DNA of 64,000 bases from Microvelia longipes (lineage: Eukaryota; Arthropoda; Insecta; Hemiptera; Veliidae), in contig JACMZG010000008.1 of NCBI GenBank assembly GCA_018340805.1, positions 81,940,096 to 82,004,095 on the forward strand. Reading direction: 5' to 3'. Under the pieces are notes generated by a model. That model was not told where the DNA came from, did not search any database, and saw only the letters and a list, made by a program, of their open reading frames with translations. The position numbers were made by a program, and so were the translations under genes. This document shows positions 1 through 11,999 of the stretch, in pieces (position 1 is the stretch's first letter; each line of letters opens with the position of its first letter).

Positions 1-527
1 ACAATAATGACTGAGCTAAAATTTCGAAAAATCATAAAACGCGGAAAAACGCGATTGGATTGAGATTTGGCACGCATGTGACTATGTATAAGGCTAACAT
101 ATGTGCCAAGTTTCATCTCATTATCAGCATTAGTTTAATTTTTATTGAATGACTTGTGTACGTTTTTTAAAAAAATTGTTAAAAATTAGGAAATGGTCCA
201 ATTGAGTTGAACTTAGGTACAAGTGTATACCTTTACTTCATACATACGTACACTAAGTTTCGTTTCAATACGAGAAGTATATGATTTTTGTTGGATCAAA
301 AAATATAAGTAGCATTGAGCGTGGTCAGTGCTGTAAGGGTGAATGCTAAGAACGATACGGATGAATTTAATATCTGAAGACGAGCGAAGTGAATCCAAAG
401 GCATGTTGCAGTATAAATTTGGCAAACTGTATTTCTGAGGACGAGGGAAGCGAGTCCAAAGCAGGCAGGATGAGCGTAGCGAATCCGATATAATGAGGAA
501 AAGTTCTGAGCTACCCCGTACCTGATT
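1..527 (-). repeat. R1 dispersed repeat, copy 1 (truncated by window edge)
   Basis: This is a minus-strand copy of a family seen about ten times here. On the minus strand it starts with the family's 5' signature, a GGTACGGGGTAGC-like block followed by AACTTTTCCTCAT. It continues through two GACTCGCTTCGCTCGTC-like blocks and ends in the stretch related to 'gatgaaacttggcacatatg'. Readable frames in it are short and look incidental. The 3' end lies outside the window. Confidence 0.7.
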
Positions 528-1080
528 TTTCGTTTTTGTTTTATAAGAAGAGGATTTAAAATAGCTTTATTTTATTCTTTTACACTCATCCAATTTAGTT
601 TAAATACCATGGTAATATGTTCCGTGTCTAGAGAGATTATAGAAAGTATCAATTGATGTACAACATATGTAAGAATTCCCATTTATACCTCTACTACACG
701 TATGTGTAGAGATGACACACACTCACAACTAAGTAAGAAGTCAAAAACTTGTTTTCAAACTTAGAAAACTTATTGTATAACTTAATTTTCTAATAACATG
801 AAATCAATATCAAATAAAAGATATGTTGTCAAGACAAAAATAGAATAAGGCTTCCGATGTTTAATAAAATAATGTAGACAGAAATTAATTTTAGAATGTG
901 ACACTCTAAACGTCAATTACTTGGCAGATATATTTTTGTGACGCTTTACTGATAAAAAATTTTACTATTTGGTAAAAGAACCACTAAATACCATCTGAAA
1001 CAAGCTAAATCTCCCTAGCGAAAAACCCAGTATCTATCTTGGTAATTACTTCAGAGTAAATCTAGTCTAAGACAGGATCA
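528..1080. other. AT-rich non-coding stretch, nothing recognised
   Basis: I see no coding-like frame, RNA gene or repeat structure here beyond AT-rich sequence. Confidence 0.5.
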
Positions 1081-1215
1081 GCCGATAGTACCTGGCAAAG
1101 GGTCTGCCTGATAATAACTAAATTTCTTTCACGGAACTCAATGTACCTTGACTGGAACTTTTATTTTAATACTTTAGGCTAGGTTTTTTGGAAGACAGGA
1201 TCTGTCAACAGTGTT
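1081..1215 (+). repeat. R4 dispersed repeat, copy 1
   Basis: This resembles 6765-6900. Both carry 'gggtctgcct', an 'aactaaa' stretch, a cactccgcgaa/tttcacggaa block, and then 'aggctaggt' about 110 bases later. Both also contain 'ctgtcaacagtgtt' nearby. The two copies are diverged, and no coding sense is apparent. Confidence 0.4.
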
Positions 1216-3579
1216 AGCCTACGATATCTAAAATATATTTTAATTCCCACCAGTAGGAGAGATGATTTTGATTAATACTATACAGGCAGAGATAACAATT
1301 AAGACGGATGAAATATTAGAAAAAAGATGTTCCACAGTCATTTTGTACCACAACAACCATCAAGATTTTGAAACAATCAGGAATACCTGATTGTTGTACA
1401 CGTGTATTTAAAATATTTTGAAGTTTTTCTATATGATCACGATAGGATTTCTACAAGGTTTTATCCGAAACTAGGATCTCATGTTCTGTCAAATGCGTCA
1501 CACTCTCACTACGCTACAGAAGGCTCGCAGCACAGTGAGAGGCTCATCCACCTTTCTAACATGATACCGAGAAAAACTTTATTTGATAAAATAAGTTTTT
1601 AAAACCCCTGAAGCCACACTCCATGGAACATACCGACAAAATCTTATTCTTAAAAAGATAATAGAGGCCAAATTTAATATTTTTAAAACCTTTTCTAATT
1701 CGAACCAACAACTTAAATACAACTTTTGGTAAAAGTCTTTTACAAATTTGGGCAATTTTAAGATTTAGTCAAGTGTGTCCCAATAAATTTACACTAAAAG
1801 TATACATTTATTTATTTTATGACCATATACACTCAGTATTCACTTATGCCTTTCATTATTTGTTTTTTATTCGGATATTATGTATGGGTGTTATTTAATT
1901 ATTCCTTGAAGGCATTACAAGTGAAAGGGTCACATTATAATGGGATGAAAGTACCTGACCTTATACAAAAAGTAAAATTATAATTTTTGTGACTGTAAAG
2001 CATGCTACGTTTCAAATTTGTTTAATATATTGGGATAGGAATTCGTGAAATTTGAGATTGATCGTTGGGTTCTGTAGAGATTTAGAGGTGATTGGATCAC
2101 GCGTGGGAAGTTCTATATCGAAATTGAGAATTTCAATATTGGTTTAAGAAAATAAATAGAATGTTGGTTTTAAAACTGATCACTCATGGTAGTCAGCAAG
2201 TCATGGTAAAGTTTTATGAGCGTTAAGGCATTAAGGAAATGTCAGCGTCAAGTTAGATGAGAGATCGGGCGTTTCGTTTCCATAGGATATGCAGGACATC
2301 ACGAAAGCTGAGATGTCACTGGATGGAAGCAAAAAGTAGGGTTTCTGCGTTACGCTTTGACGTTGTAATCATAGGAAGACCTGAAGCTTTACATATTTAG
2401 TGGTCTTGAGATTACATGTGTTGTATACAACCTGAAATGTCATCATACCAGGTTGGCATCCAGGTCATTACTGTGCCTGCTGCGCAGTTGCTTTTATGGC
2501 ACATGGTTTACAAATTAACAAGTGTGAGGGAGTAAGTAAGAGGTTTCAAAGAAGTGGAGCGTCTCTTAGGGTTTGAACAAAAGGTTTTCCACCAAGAAAT
2601 TTTGTGGAAAACGTGGAAAACCAACGTAATTGTTTTCATACGTTGATACGTATGAAAACAAAACGTTCGAAACATACGTAAAAATCAAAGACGCATTCGG
2701 AAATAATAGTCAGAGGAAATAACCTGTCAGGGAAGCAATAATCGCAAATGCACCCCCATCAGACAATGGAATGATGGAGAAAAGTGGAGTCCTATTCCTA
2801 TAGTTTATAAAAAATATCCTATACAACTATAGTTTATAGTTGGTAGAAAATTTAACTGTAAGAACAAAAGTTAGTTAAAATGTTTAACTATTACAGTAAG
2901 AGGGAGCTAATCTAAAACCGTAATCATAATGAGATCTCGCGAGGATTAACAAACGCGTAAAAGACATCAATCAACCAACACAAACCTCACCAACCACAAA
3001 CCCAACTCGTTCTACAGCAGGAAATGAAAAACCTGTCAAACAGTTTTTGATTGTTTTTCCATTTTCAATTTCCATAGGAGGGGATGTATCGGTCGGAGAC
3101 CAACTTTTCTGGACAAAAGAGGGAGAATGTGCTACCAACTCATTATAGGGGGGTAAAAGTTTTTATTGATAAAGTTACCAGAACGATGAATATGTTTTCT
3201 AAATAAGATACGCATCTATACGTATCTACATAGGGTGACGCATATTGTATAACATACGGGTAACTTGATATTTTACTCCGTACGTAGAATAAGGGTGAGA
3301 GGAGGGGGAGTCACATGTGAGTCCGATACACAAGAGAAGTGTGATGTTTCATTGATTCCTCTCACGCCCTACAAAATATTTCACTACTTTTTAATAATTT
3401 TCATTTCTATTAAATTTTTTATTCATTTGTAAAAAAATGTGTTTGTGTATGAAATAATAAATTTAATGGATTCATGTTTAATTATATATTATATAATTTT
3501 CTCTGGTTAACCTTAATTTTCCAATGTTTATTTTGTGTTGGCGTTTGGCTTTATTTGTACCTTTCTTAACAATCACACT
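1216..3579. other. AT-rich non-coding stretch with small hairpins
   Basis: No gene is recognised. The reading frame at 1402-1602 has no family features that I know. A perfect 13-bp stem-loop lies at 2630-2661 (TTGTTTTCATACG paired with CGTATGAAAACAA). A weaker 'ggttttccac' / 'gtggaaaacc' pair lies just upstream at about 2588-2627. Confidence 0.4.
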
Positions 3580-3631
3580 GTCTCTACAATAGTCTATTGT
3601 AGAGACACCGAATTATGGGAGTCCATAATTC
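3580..3631. repeat. Twin perfect hairpins
   Basis: There are two adjacent perfect stem-loops. At 3580-3606, GTCTCTACAATAG pairs with CTATTGTAGAGAC around a single T. At 3610-3631, GAATTATGG pairs with CCATAATTC around GAGT. They are separated by only three bases. No terminator-like context is expected in an animal genome, so they are probably foldback remnants. Confidence 0.7.
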
Positions 3632-3879
3632 CCATAGATATAGCATTATAATTTTATCAAAAGCATTTAACGTGGGGCCAATGCACAAAGGATGGAATTC
3701 CTGAATTTTATAACCTTAAATAGCTCTTCACACCAAAAAAATTAAATTAAATTAAAGTTAAAAGCAGTCATGTCATTAATATTATTTAAAGGTCATGTAA
3801 AAATATTATCATTTCTGCACTTCAATATAACAACCACATTTAGATGATTCTTTATAAGTGCTTTATCAGTGCTTTATAA

Positions 3880-4050
3880 GCAGATCTTATTAAGAACTTT
3901 ATATAGGAAGACTTTTTAGGGGATCATTTTAAGAACGTTTTATAGTAGAACTTTTAGCAGATTATTTTAAAAACTTTAAATACGAAGAACTTTTAGCAGA
4001 TCATTTTAAGAACTTTTTAAAGGAAGAACTATTAGCAGATTATTCTAATT
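3880..4050. repeat. Degenerate ~45-bp tandem repeat
   Basis: About four diverged units share 'agaacttttagcagatcattttaagaactttt'-like content, with a spacing of roughly 45 bases. The stretch 3632-3879 to the left holds nothing recognisable. Confidence 0.5.
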
Positions 4051-4122
4051 ACACCAATAAATCATTCTAATCATATCAATTGAGGTGTAAACATTTGTAT
4101 GGGAAAAACAAAGAAAAAATAC

Positions 4123-4332
4123 GGGCCTTCGGCCAGTAGCCGCTACGCGGCGTCGGCCCACCGAGCCGCTTCGCGGCCCGGGGGCCTCCCTGTGGCCGCT
4201 TCGCGGCCACATTGTTGTTGTTTTGTATGATGTGTTGTTTCATTATTGTTCTTGTTACATGGCATTTTGCCATGTACCTAGCGAATTTTCACAGCCTCTC
4301 CACACAGGCCCGCTTCGCGGGCCTGAGAGGCT
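4123..4332. repeat. Cluster of short perfect GC-rich hairpins with 3-nt loops
   Basis: Five or six perfect stem-loops lie within 210 bases of otherwise AT-rich DNA: 4124-4134 (GGCC/GGCC, loop TTC), 4139-4151 (GCCGC/GCGGC, loop TAC), 4165-4177 (GCCGC/GCGGC, loop TTC), 4192-4210 (GTGGCCGC/GCGGCCAC, loop TTC), 4256-4276 (TACATGGCA/TGCCATGTA, loop TTT) and 4305-4325 (9-bp stem, loop TTC). The last is nested in an outer pair, AGCCTCTC (4293-4300) with GAGAGGCT (4325-4332). The stems differ while loop size stays constant, which argues for structure rather than a simple sequence repeat. The function is unknown. Confidence 0.85.
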
Positions 4333-4335
4333 TTC

Positions 4336-4790
4336 TCACAAATTTGATTTTACTAATTAAGATTTTATTAATACTTTATTATTAATAGTATGCTATAATA
4401 TTAAATCTAACAAGCATTATAAACAAAGATATATTCATGATTTTTGTTTTTAAATAAAAATACCGTTTCCGTCACTTAGGATCATAGATAAACAATATTA
4501 ACATAGATGGCTCACTCAAAGATTTAAAAAAAATAGTTGATGGGATGCAGGAGGCTCAAGTAGTACAGTCTAGTGGTGACAGCGTGAAACTGTCACATAT
4601 TTTTATTTCTGACATTTTATTTATTTATTTTTATTCAACAAAACAACGAGCTGTTGAGGGTAATCAAGTCTTTCTATCCGCTTTTCAGCACTAGAATGAT
4701 GAGGAGTCGATGGATGAGTGATCCCAAGAAAGCTCTATAAGAATTTCGTATAAATTGGTAAAAAGTGAAAAAAATTAATTTCTCACTCTT
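4336..4790. other. AT-rich non-coding stretch, nothing recognised
   Basis: I see no coding-like frame or RNA gene here. Confidence 0.4.
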
Positions 4791-4794
4791 ACTT

Positions 4795-4895
4795 CACCCA
4801 TTCTGTCGTCCCCCCTTGGATTTGAACCTCTAATGTCAGAGTTTCAATTTTTGTTTGTTTCCTTTACTTATCCGTTTGCGCCAACCCGAGATGTT
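4795..4895 (-). repeat. tRNA-like fragment, probable SINE head
   Basis: On the minus strand, a box A-like 'tggcgcaaacggataag' is followed about 45 bases later by a box B-like 'ggttcaaatcc'. The two pol III boxes have tRNA-like spacing, but I cannot fold a convincing acceptor stem. A tRNA-derived SINE or decayed tRNA copy is more likely than a working tRNA gene. Confidence 0.4.
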
Positions 4896-4977
4896 ATACT
4901 CAGATAGCAAATTTAAATGTTAAGTCTAAAAAACTAAGAATGAATTATTGTTATTTTTTTAAGAAAACGATGGTGCT

Positions 4978-5570
4978 GCTTCGCGTGATGAGGCCCCCAA
5001 GTTTTATAAAACAAACATAAATCGCGAATACTACAGCGTACCATAGATCTTTGTTTACTTTTATTTTATTTTACTAAACGATTGGCAACTGTTTGTTTTT
5101 AAAAAAATACTACAGCACAATCTAGTAGAGAATAGAGCAAATATATTTTTACTACTAGCGCTATTCAAGACTCTAGTGATAAGGCCCCCAACTTAAATCA
5201 TAAACACAAACTTGTCAATTGAGTGTTCCTACTACACTCGGGAGTGAACCATCTATCTTATGATTGTCTGATTGAGCTGAAACCGGTCGCAATCGTTTTA
5301 GAATGACTTCGACCATATAAAGACTACTTCGAGGTTCTTCCGCTTTACGGGCCTGCTTTGCTTGGCGTGGTTTAGTGGAAGCCATTTTTGTCCTGTCTCT
5401 CTGGGACAGCAGGCTTACCAGGATGGAGCAAGAGGTAGAGGTCCATCTTTTATACTATATCCCCATCCTCTAACATTACTAAACCCAACAGATATCGTAC
5501 AAGTCTTTGACCTGGACGTATACATATATACAACATTATATATATATGTATACTGTTTGTGCCATTTGTG
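4978..5570. other. Non-coding stretch with short repeat shared with 5572 region
   Basis: A block around 5265-5330 ('gattgagctgaaaccggtcgcaatcg') is a diverged copy of 5575-5605. The reading frame at 5362-5571 has no recognisable features and ends in a TATA-rich tract. Confidence 0.35.
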
Positions 5571-5571
5571 A

Positions 5572-5839
5572 TGGTCCGATTGAGTTGAAATTGGTCTTAA
5601 TCGATTTAGCTACCCGTCTACCTAAACACGAAATACTTTGTTTTAAAGCCATTTTAAGTTTCAAAAAAATTTTTTTTTCATGACGTCATAACTTTGGTTG
5701 ATGACGTCATAATGTTTTTATAAACAATAGGCCTCGTAACCTCCTCAACATCTCGCGATTTGCAAAGTTTCGTTTCAATTTGAGAACGCCTTCGAGAGTT
5801 ATCGTTCGCCATACGAAAGGGTAGAAACTCTTACATACA

Positions 5840-5899
<60 letters not shown>

Positions 5900-6010
5900 T
5901 ATATAAACTTTTTTTGGACATATATTTTTGTTATCAGGAAGCCAATAGGAACCGATTCCACTCACTCCCACCCTCAACTTCCGTCATCCGAACAACCTCA
6001 TAAGCGTCAT
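5572..6010 (+). repeat. R6 dispersed repeat with two TGACGTCA palindromes and (TA)n
   Basis: It starts 'ggtccgattgagttgaaa' and contains two ATGACGTCAT palindromes around 5680-5710. A (TA)n tract at 5835-5905 follows, and then a tail similar to 21170-21250 ('ttatcag', a C-rich block, 'cgtcat(c/t)cgaacaa'). A related organisation is seen at 28075-28660. This is probably a non-autonomous element family. Confidence 0.45.
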
Positions 6011-8860
6011 TTTCATTATGAAAATTCGCTAATACATCATTATGGGGTTTTAAATAACTTCTAAACATGGCTAACATAAATATTAGCAAAGTAATCAAAT
6101 AAAACATCCCATCTTGGTTTGGGAGAGAGAAAAATAGCTTAAGTACTCACTAACCACATCTTATAATAACCTGATATTAAAATAATAAAATGGTTCAAAT
6201 TAAATAATAACTCTACGCTCAAGATGCGCCAGACACGGCTGCAGTGTTTAAAAACCATCACGATATTGCAATTACTATTAATTACAGTAATTAGCTATCG
6301 TTCATTGATCTCGGTAATCATATTGAGTAAGAACTGATGAAGTAATTCACAGCGTCGCCGGCAGCGCTCTACATCAAGCATCCTCCTACGAGTCATTAGT
6401 CACGGAAACTATCAGAGTATTTCTTCCTATAGAACCAGGTCCCTGGGTTAGACATAGAGCCCTAAACGCCTGCGTTGCTAGCCGTAACGCTTTGCTAGCC
6501 ATAAACATAGGACGCTTTAGGATATCCTGATAAGACTATTTACTTAAGTGTCACGATACAAATCATTTGTGAGATTAAACGGACGATTTAATTAAAACAG
6601 CACTCACCCACTGTCTACACTTAAGTATACTAAGTGCAGTTGGATCTACATGGATCAGGAGATAGTTGTGATTCAGAACTACCATCTATGTTTTTTTTTT
6701 TGGCAAAATTTTTCTTGCGGGAAAAATGTTGCCAAAAAAGAGAGAGAAATGCATTTACGCACGAAGACAGCGGTCTGTCAACAGTGTTGGACTCAGGGTC
6801 TGCCTCATATCAACTAAAACTCACTCCGCGAAACCGCTTGAACCTAGCCTGAAACCGTTATTCACATTACTTCAGGCTAGGTCTTATCTTGAGCCTTCCG
6901 GCTCCCTCCCATCTTACCCCCCTAGAACAATCATCTATAACTCTACCTATCTTTACATGTCCTAAAAGCTTCTACATTTGCAATATCCTATAGATAGTGT
7001 AACAAATATAGTTAGTTTTCTATTTCTTAAAACATTAGATTATATAATGGCCAATAATATTAACCATGGAAACTTAAAATTGAAACTCTAGGAGTTAGGC
7101 TGACAATGCGGCAGATTAAAATTATTTTTCATTCATGAGCCCACTTATCGTCTGTATACAGATTGCCTAAGGTATAAAGGGTGAAGTCTTCTGGTTACAC
7201 GGCATCGAGGTTTCGCGCAGGAATCCAACCTTTCGCTTCCACCGGAAAGAATTACTGATGAAAACGCGATGCTTTACTGAACAGAGGAACAATTTTAGGA
7301 ATGATGATGATAATAATAATAATGATAGATTATGGTTCTCATCTATCCCCTCTAGCTGTGCAATAATATATTATTCTTGAATACGTCTAATAGTCTTCAT
7401 AAAAAATTCACACTATAAAACAAATATGAATATTAATTAATTTACATAAAATTGAACAGAGTTTGAAAATACAACAACATATGAAGAATCATTCTTTTAA
7501 AAACTAACGACTAAACTAATTATCAGTACAGAATAATAGAAACAAATTTAACAAATCTTTAATCAAGACGTTGAGCTGTATCCCTTTCAACTTATTTTTT
7601 AATGTTGATAGTCCCGTTCTTGGACTATCAATATCAAAAAACAAATCTTTAAGTAGAAGCTAAATTTGAAAGTCATAAAATAATAGTTAAGCTTAAGGAA
7701 AAAAAGATATACAAGGTTAAAGCTAGTTGAAATTTAGCTCAGCATACGGAGATATCGTCTAAGTAAAGTTTCATGTCACTTAAATCGCCTGGAGTCAGAA
7801 CTGTCGCAATCAGTGCAGTATAACCTTAATAGATTTTGCACAAAACTTCCATTTAATATTTTTGATTGATGAAGTACTCCATTCAGAATTATTTAGGTTA
7901 CTTCAAATGGTCATTATAAAACAACAGTTTTAAAAACGTGAATATTTCTGATCGAAATTGGTTATTTATTCTGTAGGATAAGTTTGTCGTGAGATGCAAG
8001 TTGTATCTATATAAGGTTACCGTTAGCCCTCAGCAACGGGCCTTGTTACACGGCCTTCGATGCTTGCTCTTTATCATTTCCCATAAGTTCTCTTTGTTTA
8101 TAAATTGTTATCAAAATATTCGAATCTCCTGTACAGTCATTCCGCTTTCAGAAAGGTTCTCTTTTATCTAACAAAGTTTGGTGTCTTTTAGTTTGATACT
8201 TACTTCCGATACTTGATGTCACGATCTAGGTTTCGATGATTATTATATTAGCACTATGCTTTAGAATACTAGTACCGCCCAAGACAATCATACATTTTCG
8301 TTTAAAGGACGAAAAAGTGTTTTAGCTGCTCCAAGAGCATTAAAAAAATTGTACAATCTAGTCATCTAAAATAAAATTTAACAAATTTAACACAAAAGTA
8401 AAATAATAACACTCGGTTTGTCCCTTGGCCTTACAGCCTCAGCATCTAATCAAATATATATTTATATAAATATGCATAACGGATTCTAATTTCATTTGAT
8501 ACATATATTTATAAGAAACCTTTCAGTTTAATATTACCTACAGGAGCAAAGATGAAACGGAAAAAATCATTCGATTCCTAAAATATATTCTTAAAACAAT
8601 GTTTCTTTTTCTTTTTAAAAACCTACTTAATAAAGGAAAAAACTGTAAAAAAAACTCTATAAAGAGAAAATAGTCTGGATTTTTATTTTGTCTTATATAA
8701 TTCCACAGGAAACAAAGACAGAGAAATGTCGATTGATAATAACAAGGGTTAAGGAAGTCGAAGATGAATTGAAAAATACGTAAATATACTAGGTGTGGTA
8801 CAGTTATACCAGGTGTGAGAGACACGCAACGCACGCTAAAAAACAATGGATGTCTTCATT
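6011..8860. other. Non-coding stretch; R4 copy 2 and small hairpins
   Basis: No gene is recognised. A foldback lies at about 6695-6739 (TTTTTTGGC...ATTTTTC with GAAAAAT...GCCAAAAAA). A second copy of repeat R4 lies at about 6765-6900. An imperfect hairpin lies at about 7595-7641 ('gttgatagtcc' with 'ggactatcaat'). The minus-strand frame at 8538-8846 (102 codons) is hydrophobic and AT-driven with no family signature, so I do not call it a gene. Confidence 0.4.
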
Positions 8861-9430
8861 ACAACTGTACGCCTTTTGGTCGAAAGATCCCCACCACGAA
8901 TATTCAAAGTATTCAAATGAGGTAATCTAAGTTTCCCCTCCAAGAACAATAATGTATTTTAATACATTGGTACGCCTTTTGGTCTAAATATCGTCACTGC
9001 AAATATTTAAAGTATCTAAATGATTAAATTAAAGTTCCTCTCTTTGAACAAGAATATGTGTTCCATTGGTACACCTTTTGGTAAAAGTATCGTCACTGCG
9101 AATATTCAAAGTATCTAAATAAGGTAATGCAAATGCCATTCTCCCTGAACAGGGAATCTATATTTCCTCTAGTCTAAAAATCGTCACCAAAAATGCTCAA
9201 TACTTATAGTGTCCAAATAAGGTAATACAAGTTGTCCCTCCCTCGACAAAAGAATCTTTTATACAACAGTAAGGCATTTGGTTTTTATAAATTACCAACA
9301 CGAAAATTCATATCCTCAAAATGAAATTTTAGTCATCCCCAAAAAGGGATCTTCAGTTCAACGCTGTGCCTTTTGGTTCAAAGATAACCACCATAACTAC
9401 TTTTAGTATCCTACTAAAAAAGAAGTTCCA
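8860..9430. repeat. Degenerate ~100-bp tandem repeat array
   Basis: The block 'ggtacgccttttggt' followed by 'cgtcac(t/c)gcgaatattcaaagtatc(t/c)aaat' recurs, diverged, at about 8868, 8969, 9069, 9165, 9270 and 9366. That gives five to six units of roughly 100 bases. The units decay steadily to the right, so it looks like an old minisatellite. Confidence 0.65.
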
Positions 9431-11655
9431 CACTTCCTCTCTTTTATAAGCACAACCTCAAAAGCTCAATTTTCTTAGAAAATTCGCTAAAAGTCATTAC
9501 AAATGTTAACAAGCTTTATACATTACTTAAATGACAGCAAAAACACAAAACATAAAATGATGGATTAGATTTCACAACAAAGAAAGCGTCAGTAAAGTTA
9601 TTGTAGGGAAAAGATCAAAATATAAGACAAATCCGTGACTCTAGTGTCAACTTGCTCAATGAGCATTATTTACCCATAAATAACTTTGACGGTTAAGAGT
9701 TAAACAATTACAAAGCGTTCAAAGTAATTGTATAATCCTGATAAACTGGAAAGGAAAAGATTATATTGAATTATTAAGGTATTAGAACTACAGTTGGATA
9801 TTTCGTCACTAATAAGTAAAAAATTACAATTACAAATTCCAGAGTTTTTGCTGTTAATATAAGTTAACAGTAATTTATTGACTTTCGTGTTTTCGTAACT
9901 TTAAGTCTAAAGGGAAAAAGAAAAATATGAGAAATAAAATATTCCATCGTCAAAGTTAATAGAACGATAAGAGGAGTCTGAAGGGGAGGAATATAAATGT
10001 TGGTTATAATGTTCTGTCATGAGGCAGATAATGGAGCAACATTTCCGAGGGGCTAAGACTCTAAACACTTGTTGCTTCTCACAATACAATATCATGCCCC
10101 GTGATAAAGAGGCAAAGATCCCCCTAACAAGTTGTTTAGCTCTTTAAAGTTGCCAGTCAAAAGACGAGGGTTCGCTAAAGCGAAGATTTTTTTCTATTCT
10201 TCGTATACTGATATTACGCAATCAATTAATTATATTTATATTATCCTCTCAGATTGATTTGAAAATGTACTTTTCAAATTAGGTTTTAATATAAAAATAA
10301 ATAATTATTCATTTAAGCTAAAAGCTGATAAAACAAGACCAGATGAGAATAATCTACCGTGCAAAAATGTGGCTTATTTCAGCAATATTTTAAGTCATAA
10401 AAAATCGAAATATATTAATACTGGCCTCTATAGTACGAATACGACACACGGGTAAAATCAATTGACAGCGCGGGAAAATAGTTTTGAGGAACCAATAAGA
10501 TTGGCCTGATTCGAAATTGAGGGCGTTGTTTAACATCCAGGACTAACCTCATTGGCTTCCACGCAGTCAACTGATTTTGGCCGTGTGTAGTATTAGAAAT
10601 TCATACATCAATCTGACGCATTTCGCTCTAGATGAAAAATATTTCAGTAACTGAATAAAAATCATTCAGGATTTGAACCAATTTAGCCTAGGATCCAAGA
10701 TTATTCATATAATGGTGGAATAAGAATTATCGTACCAAGACCTATTTTAGCCTAAATGAAAATAATCTAGTGAACAAAATCATGACCTTTTTATCAAAGA
10801 TACTTAATTATTAAAACCATAACTTATATTTTTAAATATAATTTAGGAGCCAAGATATATGAGACGGTGTATAAAGATTGCATCGCTTAAATCTGGGTTA
10901 TTTAGTATAGTAAACGGGTGATAGTAGAAATTAACTGTTCTGCCTTTTCTTTTATTATAATTTCTTTTTCTAGTTTTGTTTACTATCTAGATTTTTTTCT
11001 TCAGGCGTGAATAGCACCGAAATTCTACCCAGCAGCTGTCATTAATTTCTCACTGCCATAAATTCTTTTACTTCTAGACCTAAATCATAATAACAGGCCA
11101 TTAATTTAAATTATAAGTCCACAACTATCCGTAAGTTTCGTAAAAGTCTTTCTCACAAAATTTAACATATTTCAGTCTTTATCAAACATCTTTTTTCTTA
11201 TTTAAAACTTTAAATTTTTTAGACAGAATTAACTATCATGGTTCTGTGCTTTTCATTGTATATTTGTCTTCTTAATTCTATCTTAAGTCAGTATTTCAGG
11301 AGATATAGAGGACCACCAATAATATTTACTATCTTTTAGGGTTTACTGTTAAAAAAATGTTATGTTGGTTAAATGAAGAAATTGAAAAGTATAAGAGGTT
11401 CAGAAGTATAATATAACTACGATAGTACAAGCTTAAAGAATACAATAACATAAATAAGCTTAAAAATTTCATTTAAGTAATCTAGGGATGCTAATTAAAA
11501 ACATTATTAGGCATTTATTTCGCATTTCGTACTGGAAAACTCATTAACTGAATCAATTGTTAAGACTAAAACATCTTCAATAATCTCGTTCGACTACTAA
11601 ACTCACATCCACTTGCACAGTGCTGTTGCTGTGGTGTGATTGTTGATACTTTTAC
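9431..11655. other. AT-rich non-coding stretch; one short dispersed repeat
   Basis: Nothing coding is recognised. A short block at about 10445-10490 (acacggg-taaaatca-attgacagcg-gggaaaata) recurs diverged at 20587-20625. Confidence 0.4.
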
Positions 11656-11995
11656 CGTCCAAGGTAGTACACTAGATTTTTGTCTTCAGGGGGCAGTTAT
11701 TTAAATTTTTATCCTCTTTCCTCGATCATTTGTAAATGCTAGTTATAATATCTACCTTACATTCGCTCGAATATATAAGCCATCACACCAAATCTAAGAA
11801 AAATCACTGTGATAGTGGTTACGAGTTTTGGAACCTACAAATACCATCAAAGTGATTTTTCTTTGATTTGGTATGATGGTTTACACTTTGAGCGTCCAAG
11901 GTAGTACACTTCGCTTTTGTTTAGAGAGTGCAGTTATCTGTTCACTTGGTATTCTCTTTCCTCTTCTCCAAATCTTTTGTTAATGCTAGTTATTG
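11656..11995. repeat. Duplicated block around a foldback (MITE-like remnant)
   Basis: Two direct copies of a block starting 'cgtccaaggtagtacact' lie at about 11657-11755 and 11893-11995. Between them a near-perfect 29-bp inverted repeat (about 11780-11808 and 11843-11873) carries 'catcacaccaaatc' and its complement. No terminal site duplication is obvious. Confidence 0.5.
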
Positions 11996-11999
11996 AGAT

